Origin: Kuafuiihalomonas sp039024635
GTDB taxonomy: Bacteria > Myxococcota > Kuafuiibacteriia > Kuafuiibacteriales > Kuafuiibacteriaceae
Length of the DNA stretch: 64,000 nucleotides
Direction: 5' to 3'
NCBI GenBank assembly: GCA_039024635.1
Contig: JBCCQA010000003.1
Span: 221,172 to 285,171, forward strand
In this document: positions 25,892 through 32,781 of the stretch, one piece after another
How positions within the stretch are numbered: position 1 is the stretch's first letter
How the letters are laid out: the number at the start of each line of letters is the position of its first letter
Made by a program: the position numbers and the translations under genes
Notes under the pieces: model-generated
The model's database searches: none
Told to the model about the DNA's origin: nothing
The model's input: the letters and a program-made list of their open reading frames with translations, nothing else

Positions 25892-26710
25892 GTGGAGAGC
25901 TTTGGCGCCTACGTCCTCGCCGAGCTGGTCGGCGCCGGACCGACCGGTGAGGTGTGGACGGCCCGAGATGACGAGGGCCACCTCCATCGGCTCAAGCGAA
26001 GCCACTCCGGCCTGATGGATCCGGGCCGGGCGATCCGAGCCTTCGAAGGGATCAGCCGAGCGTGGACCCAATTCGGGCGCACCCGGCCCCTGGGGCTGGA
26101 GCGGCCGGTGAGCACCGTGCTCCCCGACGAGCTGGGTCGCTTCTGCATCATCACCGAGTGGAAGCCCGAGTCGAGGCCCGCCTCGGAGTTGGCCACCGAT
26201 GCCGGACTGGCGGTTCGGGCCGACGCCGTGTGCGCCCTGTCCAAGCGCGTCGGTCAGGCGCTGGCCCTGCTCCACGAGGCGGGCTTCGTGCACGGCCGCC
26301 TGACCCCCGACAATGTGCTGGTGCACGACGACGAGGTTTGGCTGGTCGATTTCTTCTGGGCCCAGGCCGGCTGGTCGCAGCAGCCGCTCGGCCCCCCCGA
26401 GCTTGGGGACGGCCGGGGCGCCATGCCCGAGACCGATCAGTGGCTGTGGGGGAAGCTGACCCGGAAGCTCCTTGGCGAATCGATACGCGACTTCCCCGAG
26501 TTGTCGGCCTGGACCCGGAAGGCCATGCACCCCGACCCTCACCAGCGCTTCGTGGACGTGGCCGAGGCCGGTGGCGCCTTCGAGCAGGCCCTCGAGCCCC
26601 TGAGCACGGAAGACGTTCATGCGCCGGAGACGAGCCGCGACATCACGGAACCGGTGGCCGCCGTCGACGACGACGGCAGCGAAGCACAGACCGAAGACAT
26701 CCGTGCCTGA
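25892..26710 (+). CDS. Predicted pseudokinase (Ser/Thr kinase fold)
   Basis: The 272-aa protein starts at GTG 25892 (VESFGAYVLAELVGAGPTGE), which fits the start of a kinase glycine-rich loop. A VAIK-type Lys is likely in HLHRLKRSHS. The catalytic loop reads HGRLTPDNVLV where active kinases have HRDxxxxN: the catalytic Asp position is Arg. The DFG position reads DFFW. It therefore keeps the fold and the loop Asn but lacks the catalytic base. The C-terminal 40 residues are acidic and low-complexity. Translationally coupled to mutY by position. It may bind rather than phosphorylate a partner. Confidence 0.72.
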   Translation: MESFGAYVLAELVGAGPTGEVWTARDDEGHLHRLKRSHSGLMDPGRAIRAFEGISRAWTQFGRTRPLGLERPVSTVLPDELGRFCIITEWKPESRPASELATDAGLAVRADAVCALSKRVGQALALLHEAGFVHGRLTPDNVLVHDDEVWLVDFFWAQAGWSQQPLGPPELGDGRGAMPETDQWLWGKLTRKLLGESIRDFPELSAWTRKAMHPDPHQRFVDVAEAGGAFEQALEPLSTEDVHAPETSRDITEPVAAVDDDGSEAQTEDIRA

Positions 26711-26728
26711 CCCGGAGGCAGGGTTCGC

Positions 26729-26757
26729 TTGACGCTACCGCCTCGCCTCTCTATCCC
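26729..26757 (+). promoter_or_regulatory. sigma70-like promoter for tRNA-Lys
   Basis: TTGACG (26729-26734) and TATCCC (26752-26757) with a 17-bp spacer end 9 bases before the tRNA 5' end, the expected distance for a tRNA promoter. Called from consensus by eye. Confidence 0.6.
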
Positions 26758-26766
26758 CCTCCGTCG

Positions 26767-26839
26767 GGGCCTTTAGCTCAGTTGGTAGAGCAGGGGATTT
26801 TTAATCCCAAGGTCGAGGGTTCGAGCCCCCCAAGGCCCA
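26767..26839 (+). tRNA. trnK: tRNA-Lys(UUU)
   Basis: 73 nt that fold as a cloverleaf: perfect 7-bp acceptor stem (GGGCCTT/AAGGCCC), D arm GCTC-AGTTGGTA-GAGC, anticodon loop TTTTTAA with anticodon TTT at 26800-26802, and T loop TTCGAGC. No CCA is encoded. Two positions do not pair canonically: the base of the anticodon stem (G with A) and the second pair of the T stem (A with C). It is preceded by a well-spaced promoter. Confidence 0.9.
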
Positions 26840-26901
26840 AGCATCGTCCGCAGTCCAAGATTGGGGTTGCTCGTCAGCCCTAAACTTCGAATCCTCTCGG
26901 T

Positions 26902-28119
26902 GTGGCGTGGCGTTGGATCCTTCCGGCCCTGTTCATCGCAGGCTGTACCGAGTCCGGGGAGCCCGCTTCGGGCGAGCCCCCGAAGGCCAAGCCGGAGACG
27001 ACGGCGGCTGCGCCGGACAAGCCCGTGGCGGCCAAGCCGAAGGAGGCCTTCCCTCGGCGGCGCGCCAAGAGGACCGAGCTGGAGGACACCACCCGCAACC
27101 TGAAGCTCTTGGTGAAGAAGGGCGTCACCGAGAACGCCAACCCGTGGGCCATGGCCCACGGGATCGTCGGCTTCGGTCCGGAGCTCAAAGCGGCCGACGG
27201 CCGCCTGGCCATCGACGCCCTCATCCGGGACTACCTTCGTGAGGAGAAGCTTGGATCGCGCACCCGCTGGTATTTTCCACCGCGAACCTCCAAGGGCCTG
27301 CCCTTGGAACCCCACGCCAACCTCGTCGTGAAAACGCTGGTCGTGGCCGGCGTTCCCTTGGACCGAAGCTTCGAGACCCGTTCCGGTCAGCGGGTGACCC
27401 TGGGCGAGCTCTTGGACTCGGCGGAGGCCGACTTTCAGGAGCCCGCCTCGGCCCACGGCTGGGCCGACCAAGCGTGGACGGTCGAAGCCATTCTGGCTGC
27501 TCGGGCCCTGGACGCCGACTTGGAGCTCAAGAGCTGGCAGACCACGCCCGGACGGCTGGGCGCCAAAGCGACCGAGGCCCTGGTCCGACTTCAGGCCTTC
27601 CTGGACGACGCGATGGAGAAGGGCCGGCCGGACCTGGTCGAGAAGCGAAAGCAAGACATCTATGCCCACACCTGCGGCGGGCTGCACTTCGTCCAGACCG
27701 TGGCTCGGGCCGGAAGTCTGATGCCTGACCTGGCGGACAAGGCCAGAGCGCAGCTGGAACGAGTCCGTTTCCGATTCTCGGCCGAGCGAAGCATCTATCA
27801 GACCCTGCTCAGAGACCATCCCGAATACCGGCGCCGGCTCCTAGTCCAAGAAATGAAGTTCTACGGTCACGTCCTCGAGACCTTTGGACTGGCCGCGGAG
27901 TGGGGCCTCATCCAGCCCGACGACGAGCTGCGAACGGAGATGCAGGAGGTCGCGGGCGACTTGGTGGACACCGTGCGGGAGCTGGAAGAGAGCTACGGTC
28001 AGCAAGACGCCATTCGTCAGAAGGCCCCCCAGGTGTACTATGATCTCATCGGCGACGGATGCCACGCCATCCGAGGCCTACGTCTGGGACTGAAGCACTT
28101 CTACGAGGCCGAGGCATGA
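26902..28119 (+). CDS. Lipoprotein, about 405 aa, unknown family
   Basis: GTG start at 26902 gives a signal ending IAGC, then a Pro/Ala/Lys-rich linker to about residue 60. The mature part is helical and charged, with ENANPWAMAHGIVGFG, IYAHTCGGLHFVQTVARAGS and GDGCHAIRGLRLGLKHFYE. The conserved-looking His/Cys residues (AHTCGGLHF, GDGCHA) could bind metal or form a disulfide, but I recognise no family. The stop overlaps the start of the Nudix gene by four bases (ATGA), indicating translational coupling. Confidence 0.75.
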   Translation: MAWRWILPALFIAGCTESGEPASGEPPKAKPETTAAAPDKPVAAKPKEAFPRRRAKRTELEDTTRNLKLLVKKGVTENANPWAMAHGIVGFGPELKAADGRLAIDALIRDYLREEKLGSRTRWYFPPRTSKGLPLEPHANLVVKTLVVAGVPLDRSFETRSGQRVTLGELLDSAEADFQEPASAHGWADQAWTVEAILAARALDADLELKSWQTTPGRLGAKATEALVRLQAFLDDAMEKGRPDLVEKRKQDIYAHTCGGLHFVQTVARAGSLMPDLADKARAQLERVRFRFSAERSIYQTLLRDHPEYRRRLLVQEMKFYGHVLETFGLAAEWGLIQPDDELRTEMQEVAGDLVDTVRELEESYGQQDAIRQKAPQVYYDLIGDGCHAIRGLRLGLKHFYEAEA

Positions 28120-28517
28120 GCAAGCGGGAGATCCGGGTCGTGGCGGCCCAGGTAGAGCGAGAGGGCCGCTACATGATCACACAGCGCAAGCCGACGTCCT
28201 CGCTCCCCTTGCTTTGGGAGTTTCCGGGGGGTCGGGTAGAGCAGGGCGAAGAAGATGACGAAGCCCTGGCCCGAGAGATCAAAGAGGGCCTCGGCGTGGC
28301 GGTCGAGGTCAAAGAGCCCTCGGTCTCGGTCGTCCACGAGTACGAGGCCTACGTCATCGACTTCCGGGTCTATCGCTGTGTGCTCCTGGACCCCGTCGAA
28401 TCCATTCAGTGTATCGGCGTCCACGACGTCCGCTGGGCCCACCCCACCGAGCTCGACGACTACGAATTCCCGGGCGCCGACCAAGCCAGCGTGGACGCCC
28501 TACTCGGCGAAGGCTGA
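28116..28517 (+). CDS. Nudix-domain protein with altered Nudix box
   Basis: 133 aa, MutT-like: ITQRKPTSSLPLLWEFPGG then the Nudix box region GGRVEQGEEDDEALAREI and KEGLGV. The canonical box ends REUxEExGU; here it is REIKEGLGV, so the second of the paired metal-binding Glu residues is Gly. Activity as an 8-oxo-dGTP or ADP-ribose pyrophosphatase is therefore uncertain. ATG 28116 overlaps the previous stop. A lipoprotein gene starts six bases after the stop. Confidence 0.82.
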   Translation: MSKREIRVVAAQVEREGRYMITQRKPTSSLPLLWEFPGGRVEQGEEDDEALAREIKEGLGVAVEVKEPSVSVVHEYEAYVIDFRVYRCVLLDPVESIQCIGVHDVRWAHPTELDDYEFPGADQASVDALLGEG

Positions 28518-28523
28518 ATTGGC

Positions 28524-28937
28524 GTGCGTCTCTTCTGGGTCGCATGGCCCGTTCTCGGGTCGCTGGCCTGTGGTGAAGACTTGCAAGCAGACGAATGTCT
28601 AGCACCGACGGGACTGCTCAACCTCGAGTCGAACCTAGTCGATTTCGGCGAGACTCCGCTCGGAACGGAGAGACTTCGTTTCCTGAAGTTCTCGAATGGC
28701 GCCGCCTGCATCCAGCCGTTGAGTATTGTCGAAGGAGTGCCTTTCTCACAGGACTTCAGCTTCGTCTCCGTGCCCTCGGAACTCGACTCGGGCGAGGTCG
28801 ATGAGATAGTCTTCAGATTCGGCCCGACGACCGACGGGCTAATGAATGCCATCGCTGTTGTAGTCGTCGGGTTCCCACCCGCGGAAGTCGTGGAGGAACA
28901 GTCCATCGAGCTGCGAGGCACAGGCATCCTGAGATAA
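28524..28937 (+). CDS. Small lipoprotein with an ASH/Ig-like fold
   Basis: GTG start, signal RLFWVAWPVLGSLAC with lipobox Cys, 137 aa. The mature part reads as a single beta-sandwich: NLVDFGETPLGTERLRFLKF, then FVSVPSELDSGEVDEIVFRF, then VGFPPAEVVEEQSIELRGTG. The VDFGxTxxGT pattern is typical of ASPM/SPD-2/Hydin-type domains used as surface modules in myxobacteria. Six bases after the Nudix gene; last gene of the tRNA-downstream cluster. Confidence 0.7.
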   Translation: MRLFWVAWPVLGSLACGEDLQADECLAPTGLLNLESNLVDFGETPLGTERLRFLKFSNGAACIQPLSIVEGVPFSQDFSFVSVPSELDSGEVDEIVFRFGPTTDGLMNAIAVVVVGFPPAEVVEEQSIELRGTGILR

Positions 28938-29019
28938 TTGACCGACACCCTGCGCGTTGTAGAGTTTATCTTCTGTTCGCATCGAGCAGGAGGGAGCGTC
29001 TAAGGCCTCGCCAGATCGA

Positions 29020-29722
29020 ATGAAGCTGGATGGGCAGAACTCCACCACATCGCCATCAGACGAGCGTTCCAGTTGGTGCCAAGTGGAGTTGGGCAGGCGT
29101 ACTGCGACTGAGCCGAGAGAGCTTCGGCGGTCGTTTGACGTACCATTCTTGTCTCCACCCAGACCTTTGACGCCCGACGGCTGGCTGGACGAGACGCGCT
29201 TCGTGAGCTTCCGTGGCGTGCGAGAATTCGGCGAGTTCACCGGAGGGCGAGCCGTCGAACAGGCCCGAGCGAATGGGCAGATCGTCTGCTCTGCCGGCGT
29301 AGGCTTTCTTGGTCGGGCGCCTTGGGACGATGCCGGGCCCGTTCGCGTCGAGGTCGAGGACGCCGCCTCCTCCTGGTCCCCTTTCGCTTTTGGAGACGAG
29401 TGCGTCTTCCGATCGACCGACGAGGCGGTCGCCTTGGCGTTCGGAGCTGACGGCCCCGTCGAAGTACTGGAGGACGATGGCCGATTCAGCAGTTCTTTCC
29501 TCGGGCCAAAGGCCTTGGCCCTGGGAGCGTCTTGTTCACGCCGGTAGGCCGGGTCAGTCTGCAGCGCCTGGGTTTCAGCGAGCCGCCGCTCTGTACGAGG
29601 AGATCGGAGGAAGGCGATACCTGCGCAACTCCGGGCGCCGCTTCTTGTTCGACCCGGTCGCCGGATGGACGGCCGTCGCCTACAGCCCGATGGCTGTATA
29701 CAGTCATTGGTACCGTCGTTGA
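29020..29722 (+). pseudogene. Frameshifted hypothetical gene
   Basis: The plus strand reads as protein-like sequence in frame 1 from ATG 29020 (GWLDETRFVSFRGVREFGEF, AVALAFGADGPVEVLEDDGR) until a TAG near 29545. From about 29530, frame 2 continues with equally protein-like sequence (RAAALYEEIGGRRYLRNSGR, FDPVAGWTAVAYSPMAVYSH) to a TGA at 29720-29722. One base gain or loss near 29525-29545 would join them into about 233 aa. I see no signal peptide and recognise no family. Either the gene is broken or the assembly has a one-base error here. An AGGAGGG at about 28990 suggests translation could begin further upstream. Confidence 0.4.
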
Positions 29723-29996
29723 ACATGGACCTTTGCGTCAGGAGCGGTTTCAGCGGTCCCGTCGAGAGCGAACGTAGAGGGGTGGGCACGGCTTCGCCGG
29801 GACCGGGGACCGAGAGGCCGCTAGGCCGATTTGGAAGTGCACGGGGTATACGGGAGGCGCGGAGCGCTTCCTGTTCCCTTCGCGGACCCCAGAATCGCAA
29901 CGAAGTGGAGGCCCCGTAGAGGCCGAAACGTAGGCGCAGTGAGCGGAGCGAACGTAGAGGGGTGGGCACGGCTTCGCCGGGACCGGGACCCCAAGA
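29723..29996. repeat. Two copies of the dispersed repeat element at the polA 3' end
   Basis: Copy one, 29769-29820, reads CGAACGTAGAGGGGTGGGCACGGCTTCGCCGGGACCGGG with a decayed end. Copy two, 29896-29996, reads GCAACGAAGTGGAGGC, GAGGCCGAAACGTAGGCGCA, GTGAGCGGAGCGAACGTAGA and GGGGTGGGCACGGCTTCGCC, then GGGACCCCAAGA, ending one base from the reverse complement of the polA stop codon. Between the copies lie 75 bases without a recognised feature. Confidence 0.8.
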
Positions 29997-32696
29997 CTAA
30001 TGCGCCTCGTCCCAAGTAGCGCCGATGTGGGCTTCGGCGTCGAGGGGGACGTTGAGGGGATAGACGGTTTGCATCAGATCTTTGACCAGGTCCGCCACCC
30101 CTTCGGCCTGGCCCCTGGGCACTTCGACCAAGAGCTCGTCGTGGACTTGGAGAACGATGGCGGCGGTCGGGAAGCGCTCTCGGAGTCCGGCGTCGACCCG
30201 GAGCATGGCCAGCTTCATCAGGTCTGCTGCGCTCCCTTGGATCGGCGTGTTGGTGGCGACGCGCTCCGCCGCCTGGCGGGCGGAGCGGCTCTTGCCTGTC
30301 AGGTCGGGGACCTTACGACGTCGACCGAGGATGGTGCGCACCTCTCCCGAAGCCTTGGCCCGGGCCAAGTTGTCGTCGATGAAGGCCTTCACGCCTGGCT
30401 GGCGGCCGAAGTAGTCGTCGATGAACTTTCGAGCCAGCTTGGGTTCGATGCTCAAGTCCCGGGCCAATCGAGAAGGCCCCATTCCGTAGAGCACGCCGAA
30501 GTTCACCGCCTTCGCCTGGGTCCGCATCTCGCGATCGACGTCCTCGGGCGCCACTTCGAAGAGCACCGATGCGGTCCGGGTGTGGACGTCGGCGCCGTCG
30601 GCGAAAGCCTGGATAAGAACCGGCTCCTCGGAGAGGTGGGCCAGGACCCGAAGCTCGACTTGGCTGTAGTCGACGCTCACCAAGCGCATACCTTCATCGG
30701 CCACGAATACGGTCCGGAGCTGTCGACCGACCTCCTTGCGGATCGGGATGTTCTGGAGATTGGGATCGGCCGAGGACAGTCGCCCCGTCGCCGCCATGGC
30801 CTGATTGAAGCGGGTGTGCACCCGCCCCGTGCTGGGCGCGACCATCTTGGGCAGAGCGTCGACGTAGGTGCTCTTCAGCTTCTGCAGGGTGCGGAATTCC
30901 AAAACCGCGGCCGGTAACGGGTGTAGGTCCGCCAGCTGCTGGAGCACGGACTCCTTGGTCGAGGGTCGACCGGTGGAGGTCCGCTCCAGGATTTTGAGCT
31001 CGAGCTCGCCGAAGAGGATCTCCTCCAGCTGCTTGGGAGAGCCCACGTTGAATTCTCGACCGGCGTGCCCGAAGCAGGCCTTCTCCAGCTGGTCGAGCTC
31101 GCTGCCGAGCTGTTCCCCGATGGTGGCCAGCCGCTCGAGGTCGATGCGTACGCCCCGTCGCTCCATCCGCGCCAAGACCGGCACCAAGGGAAGCTCCAGG
31201 TCCTCCAGGACCGAGGTCAGGCCTTCGGCTTCCAAACGCTCGGGCAGCGCCCGGGCGGCGTAGGCCGCCGACTGAAGCCCCTCCGTGGCCACCTGAGTCG
31301 CAAGCTCCGGCTCGACGGCGTCGAAGCTGCGACGCTTTCGCTCCTTCTTGAGGGCAGCATCTCTCGGCGAAAGCTCCACGCCGAAGTGGCGTCGGGCCAG
31401 TCCCGGAGGGTCGTGGTCCGTCAGGTCGGGATCCAGGAGGTAGCTGGCCAAGGTGCTGTCGAAGCGCAGGCCTCTGAGCTGCACGCCTCGGCCCTGGAGC
31501 ACCCCGATCACCAGCTTGGCCTGATGGCTGAACTTGGGAACCTCGGGGTCCTCCAAGAGTCCTCGGCAGGCGTCCAGGACCTCGGCCTCGGAGAGCTGAG
31601 GCGGCGCCACCCATGCGTGACCCACGGGCACGTAGTAGCTCTGGGCAGAAGTCACGGGCTGGAGCGTGAAGCCAAAGATGGGGGCATCGACGGAGCGCTG
31701 GCTGCCGCACTCCAAATCGACGACCAGGCCCTCCTGGGCCGCCTCGAGGACCGAAGCCAAGCCATCGAGGTCTTCGATGCGACGCCCCTCCACCAGCTCG
31801 AGGATCCCAAGGTCGGCCTCGGCCGGACCTTCGTCGGGCGTTGATTCCCCCCAACGCTCCACCAGGCGCGGGAACTCCATCTTTTCGTAGAAGGCGACGA
31901 GGGTCTTCGGATCCGGGCCCCCGTAGCGAAGGTCTTCCAGGCCCTCGATGTCCAGATTCACTTCGTCGTGCAGAGCCACCAGCCGACGGGAAAGCTCCGC
32001 CGCCTCGTCCGACTCGGCTAGCGTCTTACCGGTCTTGCCCTTGATCTTCCCCTCTTTGGCCGCGGCCAGCACGCCGGCCAGGTCGCCGAACTCGGCCAGG
32101 TACTTCGCCGCCGTCTTGAGGCCGACTCCTTTGACACCGGGGATGTTGTCGGTGGAGTCCCCGGCCAGGGCCAGGGCGTCGGCGACCTGCCTGGGCGGCA
32201 CGCCGAGCTTCTTTTCCACCCCGGCTGCGTCATAGGTCTCGTCCTTCATGGGCTCGTAGAGACTGACGCCGTCCTCCACCAGCTGCATGAGATCCTTGTC
32301 TCCGGAGATCAGGCGGACTTCGTGGTCCTTGGCCTTGGCCATTCGGACCAAGGTCGCGATGACGTCGTCGGCCTCCACGCCCTGAATCACGAACACCTTG
32401 ATCCCAAAGGCCTGAACAAGCTCGCGAATCACCGGTACCTGGGCCGTCAGGTCTTCCGGCGGCGGGGCCCGATTGGCTTTGTACAAGGGGTAGATCTCGT
32501 TCCGAAAGGTGTGGGAGCTAGCGTCAAAAACCAGACAGAGGTGAGTGGGCTGCTCCTCACGGAGCATCTTCTCCAGCATGTTTGCAAAGCCGTAGACCGC
32601 GTTGGTGGCTTCGCCGGCCGAGTTGGTGAGGGTCCGAATCGCCCAGTAGGCCCGGAAGATGTATCCAGAGCCGTCCACGACGTGGATCCGCGCCAT
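29997..32696 (-). CDS. polA: DNA polymerase I
   Basis: 899 aa with the three PolA domains in order. The 5' nuclease domain (about 1-290) is intact: HVVDGSGYIFRAYW, GVEADDVIATLV and ISGDKDLMQLV. The polymerase domain carries motif A SVDYSQVELRVLAHL, motif B RTQAKAVNFGVLYGM and motif C LQVHDELLVEV. The middle 3'-5' exonuclease domain keeps Asp and Glu of the first motif (VVDLECG) but reads SHQAKLVIGV where E. coli has NLKYD, and YAARALP where it has YAAED, so two of four catalytic Asp residues are missing. Expected to do gap filling and primer removal without proofreading. The gene ends directly against a repeat element. Confidence 0.97.
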   Translation of the reverse strand: MARIHVVDGSGYIFRAYWAIRTLTNSAGEATNAVYGFANMLEKMLREEQPTHLCLVFDASSHTFRNEIYPLYKANRAPPPEDLTAQVPVIRELVQAFGIKVFVIQGVEADDVIATLVRMAKAKDHEVRLISGDKDLMQLVEDGVSLYEPMKDETYDAAGVEKKLGVPPRQVADALALAGDSTDNIPGVKGVGLKTAAKYLAEFGDLAGVLAAAKEGKIKGKTGKTLAESDEAAELSRRLVALHDEVNLDIEGLEDLRYGGPDPKTLVAFYEKMEFPRLVERWGESTPDEGPAEADLGILELVEGRRIEDLDGLASVLEAAQEGLVVDLECGSQRSVDAPIFGFTLQPVTSAQSYYVPVGHAWVAPPQLSEAEVLDACRGLLEDPEVPKFSHQAKLVIGVLQGRGVQLRGLRFDSTLASYLLDPDLTDHDPPGLARRHFGVELSPRDAALKKERKRRSFDAVEPELATQVATEGLQSAAYAARALPERLEAEGLTSVLEDLELPLVPVLARMERRGVRIDLERLATIGEQLGSELDQLEKACFGHAGREFNVGSPKQLEEILFGELELKILERTSTGRPSTKESVLQQLADLHPLPAAVLEFRTLQKLKSTYVDALPKMVAPSTGRVHTRFNQAMAATGRLSSADPNLQNIPIRKEVGRQLRTVFVADEGMRLVSVDYSQVELRVLAHLSEEPVLIQAFADGADVHTRTASVLFEVAPEDVDREMRTQAKAVNFGVLYGMGPSRLARDLSIEPKLARKFIDDYFGRQPGVKAFIDDNLARAKASGEVRTILGRRRKVPDLTGKSRSARQAAERVATNTPIQGSAADLMKLAMLRVDAGLRERFPTAAIVLQVHDELLVEVPRGQAEGVADLVKDLMQTVYPLNVPLDAEAHIGATWDEAH

Positions 32697-32781
32697 GGTC
32701 AGGAGGTGTCGTCCCTGCAGCCCCCTGGCAACCGAAATGCCCCACCTCGACCAGAGCTCCGAGCCGCAGTAGATCCAGGCG

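Noticed and set aside
28839..29969. A 376-residue minus-strand frame with Leu-Arg-Ser repeats
   Set aside because: Part of it is translated from the dispersed repeat element, and the rest is Ser/Arg/Pro-rich. The plus strand here looks more protein-like.
30694..31854. A 386-residue minus-strand frame inside polA
   Set aside because: Out-of-frame shadow of polA, Gly/Arg/Ala-rich.
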